From NCBI GenBank assembly GCA_023213315.1, contig JAKCPI010002660.1:1-64000 (forward strand): a stretch of DNA of 64,000 nucleotides, given 5' to 3'. The notes under the pieces are model-generated. The model had not been told where the DNA came from and searched no databases. It was given only the letters and a program-made list of their open reading frames with translations. Positions 21,222 to 31,299 of the stretch are shown here, piece by piece. The DNA is from Euborellia annulipes (taxonomy: Eukaryota; Arthropoda; Insecta; Dermaptera; Anisolabididae). The first letter of the stretch is position 1. Each line of letters starts with the position of its first letter. The translations under genes and the position numbers were made by a program.

Positions 21222-22194
21222 TTGCAAATTTAACAAAATTCATTTTATATATATTAAATATATCTAATTGAAAAACTAATTATAAAAGGCTTAATGAAAA
21301 AATTATTCAAATAACACAATAAAATTCAATTTTATTTTTAAACGTGTTTTTTGATTGTGTCAAAAATATGAGACCACCTTATTCTAAATCTATTTAAACT
21401 AATCCAAAGTGAAATTTAGATATCTGTACCATTTCAAAACATAATATAGAATTAATATAGCCCTTAAATTAACAAAAGTTCTTAATAATTTAAATGTAAA
21501 TTTGAAAACTTCAAAATGCAAATGGTCTTAACTTAACTGAATGTGAAAAAGGCATCATCGATGGTTTAAGGCTTGTGTAAATAAAATTGAACGACAAAAG
21601 CCGTTTGTTTGTCAGGAACTTTGAAGCTTTTGGCCGCCCTGGGCCCGATTTTATGCCAAAATTTTCTCTCAAACTAATTTAATTGTGCACTCCGGTGCAC
21701 TACGGTTTTTGGTCTTCCAATCTGTAATGCCTTTTGTCGTTCAATTTTATTTGCACAAGTCTTAAACCATCGATGATGCCTTTTTCGCATTCAGTTAAGA
21801 AGTTAAGACCCTTTGCATTTTGAAGTTTTCAAAAAATTATTAAGAACTTTTTATTTTAAGGGCTATATTAATTCTATATTATGTTTTGAAATGGTACAGG
21901 TATCCAAATTTCACTTTTGATTAGTTTAAATAGATTTAGAATAAGGTGGTCTTATATTTTTGACTCAATCAAAAAAAACTAAAAATAAAATTAAATATTA
22001 TTGTGTTATTTGAATAATTTTTTCATTAAGCTTTTTGTAATAAGTTTTTCAATTAGATATATTTAACTAGGTAGAGCCTTGTTTGAAAAGGATGGAATTT
22101 TTTCAATCAATGCTCAAATAGACTGTTCATTACGCAGTCAATATAGCAAGTAGATATATTTAATATATATATAATGAATTTTGTTAAATTTGCA
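21222..22194. repeat. 0.97-kb palindrome
   Basis: Arms of about 380 bp (21222-21604 and 21736-22194) mirror one another: GGCATCATCGATGGTTTAAG opposite CTTAAACCATCGATGATGCC, and TGAGACCACCTTATTC opposite GAATAAGGTGGTC. The right arm has an extra ~75 bp at 22070-22145. The spacer holds GTGCACTCCGGTGCAC, a small perfect hairpin. No coding. Confidence 0.8.
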
Positions 22195-22239
22195 ATCTAC
22201 CATTATTTATTTCAATATTTTAAGGTGTTTCTTAGCAAG

Positions 22240-22245
<6 letters not shown>

Positions 22246-22289
<44 letters not shown>

Positions 22290-22300
22290 GTATATATATG
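22246..22300. repeat. (TA)n microsatellite
   Basis: An AT dinucleotide run between the two large palindromes. Other (TA)n runs in the window are at 27357-27397, 39139-39181, 46860-46885, 48014-48042 and 54150-54190, often at edges of inverted repeats. Confidence 0.9.
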
Positions 22301-22302
22301 GG

Positions 22303-23620
22303 GCATTCCACGCCAACTCGACCACTTTTGAACCAGAACATTTTTGATTTGGCTGAAACTTTGTCATCTTTTGTCTTTAAATGTACTTTTCAGAAAAAAA
22401 TATGACAAAATTTTACAGATTCATCTTGAACGTTTTTTTTGACATTTTCGGAAAAAAACAAAGATTTCAGGATGAATGACACTTTTTTTTAATTGTGGGA
22501 TTATTTCGCGTTCTATTTTTTTTTTATTTTTGAAAAAATATTTTTTTTTTTTTTTCTCCGCTTATTTATCATGATGGTGCTCTTAAATTCTTCCAGGATT
22601 GACTGAGATTCTAGAAAATTGAAGAAAAATAATAATAATAATAGTTAGGGGTGATGAAAATCGACAAAATTCCATTTATCCTGAAAAAATTAGAAATTAG
22701 TTGTGTATTCAACTACTGAATTATTTGAAGCGTCAAGTAAAAGCTTAGAAACATGGGCGTAACTAGGGGAGTGGCAGGGGGCCTGGCCCTCCCCATAAAG
22801 CTCCTTGCCCCAAGAAAAATTGAAAAAATTATGGGGCTTTCCAGGCCCACCGGAAGATAGCTGGTCCCATGGCCCCCCTTTTAATTTTTCTTGGCGCAAG
22901 GAGCTTTATGGGAGGGGGCCAGGCCCCCCCCCTGCCCCCCCTAGTTACGCCCATGTTTCTAAGCTTTTACTTGAGCTTAAATACGCTTCAGTAGTTGAAT
23001 ACACAACTAATTTCTAATTTTTTCAGGATAAATGGAATTTTCTCGATTTTCATCACCCCTAACTATTATTATCATTATTTTTCTTCAATTTTCTAGAATC
23101 TCAGTCAATCCTGGAAGAATTTAAGAGCACCATCATGATAAATAAGCGGAGAAAAAATTTTTTTTTTTTCAAAAATAAAAAAAAAATAGAACGCGAAATA
23201 ATCCCACTCTGAAATTTTCTGAGCATTTGTAGAAAAAATCACAGTTTTTTATAAAAAAAAAAAATTAAAAAAAAGTGTCATTCATCCTGAAATTTTTGTT
23301 TTTTTTTCCGAAAATGTCAAAAAAAACGTTCAAGATGAATCTGTAAAATTTTGTCATATTTTTTTCTGAAAAGTACATTTAAAGACAAAAATTTCAAAAA
23401 AAAAAACGTCCAGATAAGTTAATTTTTGACAGTTTTACGGTTATTTAAAAAAAAAAAATCGATGTTTTTTGAAAATGCTATAACTTTTTTTTGGCTGGGT
23501 CGTAAAATCTGAAAAAATTCTCAGACACGTTTTCAATAGGGTACAAAAAGATGACAAAGTTTCAGCCAAATCAAAAATGGTCGGGTTCAAAAGTGGTCGA
23601 GTTGGCGTGGAATGCCCCAT
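22303..23620. repeat. 1.3-kb palindrome with a hAT-like core
   Basis: Outer words GGGGCATTCCACGCCAACTC (left) and GAGTTGGCGTGGAATGCCCC (right) are perfect complements. Matching continues inward through ACAAAATTTTACAGATTC and AGTGTCATTCATCCTGAA, with about 140 extra bases in the right arm near 23400-23545. At the centre (about 22754-22953) lies a GC-rich hairpin with CATGGGCGTAACTAGG and CCTAGTTACGCCCATG ends, which look like hAT termini. Confidence 0.8.
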
Positions 23621-23884
23621 ATATATATATCGCTTGCTAGGAAACATATTGGTGAAAGTCGGAAAATTCAATTTTTGAGTTAAATTTACCAAACGTTAAA
23701 ACGTCTACTCTTTTGAGTGGCAAAGTGGCGAAAATATATTACCTCTCTTTGCTATTGATTCTGCCCTATTCATTTGTTTCCCGGCTTTTTAAATGTATAT
23801 GTTTACAAAACATTCAAACGCCTTCTCAAATTGTTGAATTTCGGACTTTGGCCACTATGATTCTCAACAGGCGATATACAGTAT

Positions 23885-24255
23885 ATATTAGGGGTATGGC
23901 TTCTTTACAACCTCGTATCCCTGTATCATAATTTGATGAACTTTTACTAAAGATTAAATAAAATTATACTTTCAAGGCACCAAGCACAAAATGATTTGAA
24001 AATTTTATTTATCAGATTTTTCGCCAATTTTTTGAAGTCACTGTAAATAGATAAAAAATTGTACACAGGCTTTAGACTCCCATACTTATAGGGTCATTAA
24101 AGACACAAGGAAGTCAAATAATATTTGCATTATCTAGAATATTATTAATCAGCCCATTAGTAAGAAATGAATGAACAAATTTTACGCATACTCAACCTGT
24201 TTTCAGGCATCAGAATAAACTCAAAAAGATGTTGATAAGAGAAGTGGCTTTTCAA
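23885..24255. other. AT-rich stretch, no gene seen
   Basis: Follows a single end of the TATCGCC MITE family (23860-23880). No reading frame or repeat landmark is recognisable to me here. Confidence 0.4.
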
Positions 24256-24326
24256 CGATTAATTGATTCACAAGAAGAGAGGATATCAGCCAAAAGGGAG
24301 CCTCTATAGAATAAAAATCTCCATTC

Positions 24327-24370
24327 AGAAGACGTTTCGGTTTTAATTAAATAAATCCATCATCAGTTCT
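24327..24370 (-). ncRNA. Hammerhead-like motif, family G, left (minus) copy
   Basis: Minus strand: AGAA, CUGAUGA, U, GG, A, UUUA, loop, UAAA, A, CC, GAAA, CGUC, UUCU. AGAA/UUCU pair as stem I; stem II is GG/CC plus UUUA/UAAA around one A-A mismatch; GUC is in the cleavage position. Partner of 26581-26624 in an inverted pair whose arms extend at least 24256-24388 and 26566-26692. Confidence 0.6.
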
Positions 24371-24839
24371 TAAGAGCTGAAACGAGCATAAATAATAATT
24401 GTATTACAACAACATAAAATATTTTTTAAATTATAAAAAACATCAGATTATTGGCAATCTCAATTGAGATGCAGATAGAGTTGTTATATATAAGCATATA
24501 CAAAATTATATAAAAATACAATATTTGCATATCGGATGTCATATGCTCATCAGTCAACACGGCCAAGTTCAAATATACAGGGATGGGCAAGTTACTCGAT
24601 TTTGAGTAACGAGATACAAAATACCAATTACTTCAGATTTTTGTAACGAAATACAAGATACCAATTATTCACGGGTTTGTGTAACGAGATACAAAATACC
24701 AATTACGTATTTCAAATACATTGAAAATACCAATTACAAACAAATTTTTCCTTGATTTTAAAATTCTTTTTGGTGGGGTAATTCTGGAACCCTAAATAAA
24801 TTTAGTTTAGGAAAGTGGCAGCTAAACTTATATTGGAAA

Positions 24840-25504
24840 CAGTGTTGGGCAAATTAAGCATATTTTGATTTGTCTACTTCATGACGTAGATAAATGCGTA
24901 GACAAAGTAGACAATGTAGACAAAGACGTAGACAATGTAGACAAATGGCTCAACGCTTGTTTTCATTGGTTCTCATCTCAGATCAGTTATCTGTCATTTC
25001 TAGAAACAGCCTAGAAATTCATATACATAAAAATGTCTAAACGCGGGAGACCAATAAACAGACATTTTAATTGATTAAAATTTGAATTAGGGAAACAAAA
25101 TGAATAATATGTTGCAGTGTGTCTTTTTTGCAAAAAAAAAAACTCTGCATAATACAGCTTCTAATATCTAATTCAAATAAAAGTCACTTAAAATTAAGAA
25201 TACCGCCATTATCAACGCTGGCAGATGTTTCTTTTTCACTCAATATCTCGCTATATATGATATTCAACTTTAAGCGAGAATAGAAAAATTGTAAAATCAC
25301 TCTTTACCTATTGATTTCGTGTATATTAGTATCAAAAAATTATATTTATGACGATACATAAAAAATTATGGTGTTGTTAGTCCCGCCAAATTTTTAAATT
25401 TTATTTGTCTACATTGTCTACTTTGTCTACATGGATATTGTTCATTTGTCTACATACATTGTCTACGCGTAGACAAAGTAAAGTAGACAATTCGCCCAAC
25501 GCTG
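24840..25504. mobile_element. Inner hAT element of the composite
   Basis: Ends CAGTGTTGGGCAAATT and AATTCGCCCAACGCTG with exact 8-bp duplications ATTGGAAA (24832-24839, 25505-25512). Both ends carry clusters of GTAGACAAA/TTTGTCTAC words, sub-terminal repeats of the kind hAT transposases bind. The copy at 51793-52206 has lost an internal piece. Confidence 0.9.
25033..25131 (+). pseudogene. Remnant of a hAT transposase N-terminus (BED-finger-like)
   Basis: ATG at 25033 opens MSKRGRPINRHFN followed by a stop. Shortly after, VCLFCKK gives the CxxC half of a zinc finger. A short basic start and then CxxC is typical for BED-finger hAT transposases. The rest is lost; the same region is deleted in the second composite copy. 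Confidence 0.4.
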
Positions 25505-26318
25505 ATTGGAAAATACCTTTGGAAAATCGAAAACAATAAAATTAATCATGATATTAAAAAAATTTATTTATAAAAATATGAAAAGGCTTCAAAAAAACCA
25601 AGTTTTCAAAAGTTTTGTCGGATAATCTGGACCTTGATGGAGAATGAATAAACCCGCAAATGAAAACAATCTTTAAACTGGGACAGAAGAACAAAGATTT
25701 AGTCGTTGAGAGCTGGTTGAAAGAAGAAAGCAAAAAAGTTTTTTAACGAAGAGTGAAAATTTGGCGGTTTGATTGACTTCTCTTTACTGGTTTTTACTAA
25801 CAATTGTAAGATTCGGAGCAGAGAACCCACACGACGATTACATACAGTAATATTAAATAAATTAGAAAAATTTCAGCTCCCTCTGCAAGACTTTTTATAC
25901 GGCGGCAAATAAAAAAAAAAAAGTATTTGGTATCTCGAATTTCAGATACCAATTACTAAAAAATGTAACGAAATACAAGATACCAATTATTTTGCCTATG
26001 CTGTAACGAGATACAAAATACCAATTAATATTGTATTTGGTATCTTGTATTTCAAATACATGTAACTGATTAACGCCCATCCCTGCAAATATATATAAAA
26101 TTTTATTATCAAATTATAAGATAAATCCTGGGGAAGCAACGAACTCTGAGTACATTGATACAATACATCTTAATAAAAACCGAAATTTCACAAAAGCGTG
26201 CAATTGACCTCTTTGAAAATATATTATTTATTTGCAAATGATACTTTTCTAACTTATTTAATTTATAATATATTTTCAAATTACAAATAATGTTATAAAC
26301 AATTTTTTATTATAATAT

Positions 26319-26521
26319 TTAAATCTGGGCGTCTACATTATTTAAGATGGACAAACATGCATTGCTAAGGCCAATACAATCTGTCTGATAGTTTAATGCC
26401 CTATTTCCATATGTTTTTATAAAACATTTTTCTGCTACCAGTCGTTTATACGTGTTGCCCACCTTCTTCAGAATGACGGCGTTGTCAAAGTCAAATCCAT
26501 GCAAAAATTCGATCGCATGAG
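26319..26521 (-). pseudogene. Penelope-like element, C-terminal GIY-YIG endonuclease remnant
   Basis: The minus-strand frame starts upstream of its ATG with TALSSHAIEFLHGFDFDN and continues AVILKKVGNTYKRLVAEK, CFIKTYGNRALNYQTD and GLSNACLSIL. The order (A-x-S-x-H, a short gap, FDFDN, a Lys/Arg-rich helix with an E, then an N-x-x-T-D close to the end) matches the C-terminal half of the GIY-YIG endonuclease that PLEs carry after their reverse transcriptase. The GIY-YIG signature itself and the RT are missing. The fragment lies between the two family G ribozyme-like copies, which fits a PLE origin for that inverted pair. Confidence 0.6.
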
Positions 26522-26580
26522 AACTGAGAGCAGTCGATGACTGTTTTTAGAAGGGCGATTTATGCTCGTTTCAACTCTTA

Positions 26581-26624
26581 AGAACTGATGATGGATTTAT
26601 TTAATTAAAACTGAAACGTCTTCT
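26581..26624 (+). ncRNA. Hammerhead-like motif, family G, right (plus) copy
   Basis: Same layout as 24327-24370 but with CUGAAAC in place of CCGAAAC before the GAAA box, so one stem II base pair is lost. AGAA and UUCU still pair, and GUC is in the cleavage position. Confidence 0.55.
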
Positions 26625-27039
26625 GAATGGAGGTTTTTATTCGATAGAGGCTCTCTTTTTGGCTGACATCCTCTCTTCCTGTGAATCATTCTAAACTCAA
26701 GAAGATCTAGAATGGCATAGATATAAAAATGATTGTTAGTTTGTCCTTAATGCGTTCCTAAACTAAGCTTGTTGGATGGTTTTCATAGTTTTTTTTTTTT
26801 TTTTTTTTAATTGGTAGAAAATTTTCCGGTAGAGGAGATGGCTACAGACTATCATTAATTCAAATTAGGGATAGAGTACCTCACTAGTAATAATATAAAA
26901 ATTACAAAAAAATGGGACTTCATTGAATATAATTTAAAATTAAAACTATAAAAAAAAACCATGTAGGCCTATATTCAATTCAAGTGTTAATAATATTAAA
27001 GCAGATTTTTTAAATATATTTTTTTTTCTACTTTTTCAG

Positions 27040-27104
27040 GCACAAAGGACAAGAGTGAAAACTTGCCGAAGATTAGAGGATCATTTGCTGGAGCCATCAT
27101 ATAG
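27040..27104 (+). CDS. Exon-like block 1 of 3
   Basis: A strong pyrimidine tract and AG (TCTACTTTTTCAG) precede a frame in phase 2: TKDKSENLPKIRGSFAGAII, then TAG. The flanks, down to TTGTAAGTG about 110 bp later, match blocks 33387 and 34865. This copy stops before any donor and may be a decayed exon or part of a dispersed repeat. Confidence 0.3.
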
Positions 27105-27308
27105 TCAACATAGTATGTTAATAAAAACTGGCCGATAAATCAAGAATATCTCATGAAAAGAGCTTTACTTGGACACCTCTTTTTCTGAAAATGGATGACT
27201 TTGTAAGTGTTTAATTTTTAATCTAAAACCTCTCTACTGCCTCGATATAAAAATTAGTACAGACTCATTTTTGAATAATAGTATGCCTTTGGATTATTTC
27301 GTTCATTA

Positions 27309-27355
27309 TCAGAAAAATATAAATATCACATACAGTTGAAAACATTCTATATACG

Positions 27356-27400
<45 letters not shown>

Positions 27401-27890
27401 AAGATAAGTTTTCTCGGGTTGTGTCGCGTGTGATGTTGAGATTTACTCGACGTTTCGGCTCTCCTTTTGGAGCCATTTTCAAGAGTATGGAATTAGGGGG
27501 AATTGTTGGGGTGGTTTGTTTACGGGGTCGCAGTCTTGCTGGTCCCCAGGTCAATTTGGATGCCTCAGAGGCTTCGTTTGGTCTCTGAGAGCAGGAGGAA
27601 GGTTGAGTGAGTGTAATTGCGTTTGTGTTCGGTTTGGGTTGACTACGGGGCCTCAGTCTGCCTCCCCAAGTCGATGTGTTATTGGTTTGGTTAGTGGATG
27701 TGTTAGGAGATTGGGTTTGTTTCTGAGATTTGGATTGGGTGTGTGTATGTGTGATCGTGTCTGTGTTTGATTTAGGTTGACTTTGGGGCCTCAATCTGCC
27801 TACTCCCCCAGTCGATGTATTGCCGGATGTTTCCGAGGCTTGTGTTTGTCTTTGAGATGTGTTGGGTTGTGTGGTGGCGGTATATATATA
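27309..27890 (-). repeat. PLE-like family A tandem coding-like repeats
   Basis: The minus strand is open for 161 codons. It holds repeats of a unit with the recurring core RLRPRSQPKPNT and surrounding Ser/Thr/Gln/Pro-rich sequence, then runs through the ribozyme-like site at 27445-27486 (read as KMAPKGEPKRR) into a (TA)n run. The same units recur at 39309-40000 and 43000-43250. I treat the open frame as repeat-derived; whether it was ever translated is unknown. Confidence 0.6.
27445..27486 (-). ncRNA. Hammerhead-like motif, family A
   Basis: Minus strand: ACUC, UUGAAAA, U, GGCUC, loop CAAAAGGA, GAGCC, GAAA, CGUC, GAGU. ACUC/GAGU form stem I and GGCUC/GAGCC a perfect 5-bp stem II; GUC fits the cleavage position. 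The first box reads UUGAAAA where CUGANGA is expected, so it has lost two core bases. Other copies: 39259-39300, a half copy at 39688-39714, and decayed ones near 43010-43060 and 43290-43335. Confidence 0.55.
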
Positions 27891-28529
27891 TATTAGGGTG
27901 TCCCTTATTTTTCGATTTTTATTTTTTTTTTTGGTTATACCCTCTAATTTTTTTACTTATATTATAAAACACTCGTAAATAAAATTTGACCCCATTTGGA
28001 GTTCATTTACCTCCCCCGACCGTCTTGGGCGGGATTTTGAAAATTTTTATTTTTTTGCGTATACGTTCTCATTTTGTTTATTATATTAAAAAATACCCAC
28101 AAATCAAATTTTACGTCAATCGGAGTTCATTTAGCCCCCCCCCGACCCCCCTGTGAAAAAATTTCGAAATTTTTTTTTTCTCGGATAGGTTATAATTTTG
28201 TTGATTCTATTAAAAAACACTCGCAAAATAAATTTTACATCATTGAAAGTTCATTAACTACCCCCTACCCCCTTGAAACATGCCCAGTTAGGTGAGAGAG
28301 TATTGGCGCGCTCCCGCGGCGACTTCCTATCTTTAATATGCAATTATTTAATTTTGTTGAAATAATTTGATTAGAAAATAATAAAACAAGAAATTAAATA
28401 CCAATATTTACTTAAAAGTACAAAAAAGTAATAAATTTTGTTGATATTTCCTTTTTTTTTACAGTCGGGATAAAAATGCCTCCTTTCTGCTCCAGCTCAC
28501 AACGTTGAAGGAATGGCTTTTGGTCTCCC

Positions 28530-28649
28530 TCAACGATTATTATGAAAGTTTTCTATTAGCATTACAGCCCTTTCAACTGTATCATTCACAGCTTTTAGAG
28601 AAAGAACTGGTCTTTTGACTTCTAAATCTGCCACGAGAGAGGATTCTCT
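28530..28649 (-). pseudogene. Coding remnant in the left palindrome arm, family shared with 43801-43915
   Basis: The minus strand reads RESSLVADLEVKRPVLSLKA, VNDTVERAVMLIENFHNNR and then a stop. The V-N-D-T-x-E-R-x-x-x-L-I-E segment parallels SCERGIKLIEDLNDKV at 43801-43915. I associate this pattern with an uncharacterised protein found in many copies in invertebrate genomes, probably transposon-borne, but I cannot name it. Stops interrupt it on both sides. Confidence 0.4.
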
Positions 28650-29180
28650 TCAAAAAGAGTGTCGTTCTACCTTCAATGGAGAATATCTTTTTACGAAATC
28701 CTATAGACATTTCTTCTTTAAATTAATTACCATCTTCGTTTTTGTTTGGACGTCAACTTCACCATCCAAAAGAGATATAATGATCACTTCGCTAGTTAAA
28801 TTATATTAGGGAAAAATTTTCTTAAGGCTGCTTTAAAAATGATCGGAACCTTTCGTAATCTTGTAATGCTTTCAGAAAGCTAAAATCTTGAAAACTTGCC
28901 TTTACTGCCGAAATACATTGAATCCATAGCTTAACATACGTCGTTGTCATAAAGAAACAGATATCTGGTAGTCCTTGTTTGTCTGGGTTGCTCAATCTAA
29001 CCCTAAATTTCCTCCAAATATAATTTAACTGAAGAAGAGGTCTTTTTCTTTACTGGGTATATCGCTTTTGGATGATAAAATTGACAAACAAAAACGAAGA
29101 TAAATAAGAAATTATACATATAATATATAAGATATTATATACATCACGTGATTCTGAATGATCTCAAATAACCGAATACC

Positions 29181-29257
29181 GTGCTGTGGTCCAGCGGTTA
29201 GGGCACACTGAATATAAATCAGTGGAGTGGATTCGTGGTTCTACTCCGGGCGGCACC
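29181..29257 (+). tRNA. tRNA-like sequence (possible pseudogene) in palindrome spacer
   Basis: GTGCTGT pairs with GCGGCAC as a 7-bp acceptor stem (two G-U pairs), TGGTCCAGCGGTTAG fits an A box and D arm, and ACTGA/TCAGT give a perfect 5-bp anticodon stem around ATATAAA (apparent anticodon AUA). The B box, GGTTCTACTCC, has a substitution and the T stem pairs poorly. A working tRNA with this anticodon would be unusual, so a pseudogene or SINE head is more likely. Confidence 0.35.
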
Positions 29258-29394
29258 CTATCGTTTGTTGGATATTTGAATTAATAAATATTAAATTGTA
29301 AAAACGAAGATGGTAATTAATTTAAAGAAGAAAAGTCGAGAGGATTTTGTAAAAAGATTATGCTCCATTGAAGGTAGAACGACACTCTTTTTGA

Positions 29395-29514
29395 AGAGAA
29401 TCCTCTCTCGTGGTAGATTTAGAAGTCAAAAGACCAGTTCTTTCTCTAAAAGCTGTGAATGATACAGCTGAAAGGGCTGTAATGCTAATAGAAAACTTTC
29501 ATAATAATCGTTGA
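29395..29514 (+). pseudogene. Coding remnant in the right palindrome arm
   Basis: Inverted copy of 28530-28649 with a few changes, for example GCA to GTA and ACAGTT to ACAGCT in the plus reading. Both copies end at the same TGA after HNNR, so the stop predates or was copied with the inversion. Confidence 0.4.
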
Positions 29515-30339
29515 GGGAGACCAAAAGCCATTCCTTCAACGTTGTGAGCTGGAGCAGAAAGGAGGCATTTTTATCCCGACTGTAAAAAAAAGGAAATATC
29601 AACAAAATTTATTACTTTTTTGTACTTTTAAGTAAATATTGGTATTTAATTTCTTGTTTTATTATTTTCTAATCAAATTATTTCAACAAAATTAAATAAT
29701 TGCATATTAAAGATAGGAAGTCGCCGCGGGAGCGCGCCAATACTCTCTCACCTAACTGGGCATGTTTCAAGGGGGTAGGGGGTAGTTAATGAACTTTCAA
29801 TGATGTAAAATTTATTTTGCGAGTGTTTTTTAATAGAATCAACAAAATTATAACCTATCCGAGAAAAAAAAAATTTCGAAATTTTTTCACAGGGGGGTCG
29901 GGGGGGCTAAATGAACTCCGATTGACGTAAAATTTGATTTGTGGGTATTTTTTAATATAATAAACAAAATGAGAACGTATACGCAAAAAAATAAAAATTT
30001 TCAAAATCCCGCCCAAGACGGTCGGGGGAGGTAAATGAACTCCAAATGGGGTCAAATTTTATTTACGAGTGTTTTATAATATAAGTAAAAAAATTAGAGG
30101 GTATAACCAAAAAAAAAATAAAAATCGAAAAATAAGGGACACCCTAATATATATATATACAGTCACTCACACCAAAATTGGAACAGTATCATTGAAAAAC
30201 TTTAATAATGTTAACAACAATAAAACATAAAATTAAAAAAGTAAAAAATAATTATAATAGAAAAAAATATTTTTTTGGATAATCTAACATCTTTAACATC
30301 ACATGGGACCCTGTACATTTTCCCAAAAGAGTACTCAAA

Positions 30340-30545
30340 CCTTTTTTTTTACTTTCTCATACCTCTCTATATATGTTAATATATAGAGAGAGAAAGTATT
30401 GGTTTCCTGTCAAAAAATGGATTTCGAGATTTTGATGGATATACACGTTTTGAGATTCCCTGAGCCAAAAAAGTGGTTTTCGCGACATGGTCTGTCTGTC
30501 TGTGTATCTGTGTGTCTGGTGTGCGACAATCACACCAGATTTTTT
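30340..30545 (+). repeat. X-box repeat, 5' part and terminal piece only
   Basis: TACTTTCTCATACC, a TATATAGAGAGAGAAAGTA hairpin arm, GAGATTTTGATGGATATACA and AGTGGTTTTCGCGACATGG match the start of the copy at 59231. It then jumps to CACACCAGATTTTTT, the family's 3' end, so most of the body (with the X-box) is deleted. Confidence 0.7.
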
Positions 30546-30937
30546 TAGAAAGTTTTAATATTACATCTTGCCCAAATTTCCTTCAACGAAGGGTAACTTC
30601 CCAACATCATTAGGAGATATACAACCCTATACCACCCTATGTCTCCTCCATGTTTTAGTATATTCATGAGGGGATTATTACTTTCTCTTACCCTATATGA
30701 AAAATATGGAGAGAAAGTATTCGATTCATTTTTCAAATTTTTTCTCATCATATGTCCATTGTAATGTTTGGAAATCATGAATGAATGAAGAAAATTCCTC
30801 CCCATGAATAAACTGAAACTAAAACTTGAAAGGGGCTTTGTGGTAATTTAGGGTTGTATATCTCCTAATGATGTTGGGAAGTTACCCTTTGTTGGGCAAG
30901 ATTTGATATTTCAATTTTCTAAAAAATTTTTTAAAAA

Positions 30938-31180
30938 AACATTCACACTTTTTTCTCATTCACACTCGCATTCACACACACATTCACACAGTCTTTTCGG
31001 CAACTTAGGCCATTTAAGACTTTGACGATAACCGTTATTTATGAATTTATCTATTATTGTGGTCCAGGCATTCTTATTTAAGCCATTTGGTATCCAAATG
31101 GCTTAAATAAAATCATCGGACTGCCTGGGGTCCGAACCCGCGACGTTTGATAGCTAACCTCTACACCATGCCCCGAGGGC
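30938..31180 (-). repeat. tRNA-SINE family 1, near-complete
   Basis: On the minus strand: head GCCCTCGGGGCATGGTGTAG, B box GGGTTCGGACCCC, body with ATTTAAGCCATTTGG, then GATAACGG-type, TTGCCGAAAAGACTGTG and a GTGTGAATGTTTTTTT end. The head is followed at once by AT-rich host DNA. Confidence 0.85.
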
Positions 31181-31299
31181 AAAAAGTTTGACTTGTCTAA
31201 TGGGAAAATGTACAGCGTTTCATTTTTCATGTGATGTTAAAAATCTTAGCTTATTCAAAAAACTTTTTCTATTATTAATTATTTTTTTGAATTTTTACT

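Larger units (their letters stand above)
24578..26085. mobile_element. hAT element (outer of a hAT-in-hAT composite), copy 1
   Basis: Ends CAGGGATGGGCAAGTTACTC and TGATTAACGCCCATCCCTG, with exact 8-bp duplications CAAATATA (24570-24577, 26086-26093). Sub-terminal ACGAGATACAAAATACCAAT words repeat in both orientations. Inside, at 24840-25504, lies another hAT. The same composite is at 51530-52782. Confidence 0.92.
27894..30148. repeat. 2.25-kb palindrome with coding-like arms
   Basis: The outer words AGGGTGTCCCTTATTTTTCG and CGAAAAATAAGGGACACCCT are perfect complements and the arms (27894-28745, 29300-30148) stay nearly identical. The ~555-bp spacer includes a tRNA-like sequence at 29181-29257. 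Each arm holds the coding remnant described at 28530 and 29395. A related end occurs at 43435 (TTAGGGTGCCACTTATTTT). Confidence 0.85.

Noticed and set aside
22800..23020. Overlapping plus and minus frames of about 70 codons with similar peptides
   Set aside because: They are a by-product of the palindrome: both strands code nearly the same sequence.
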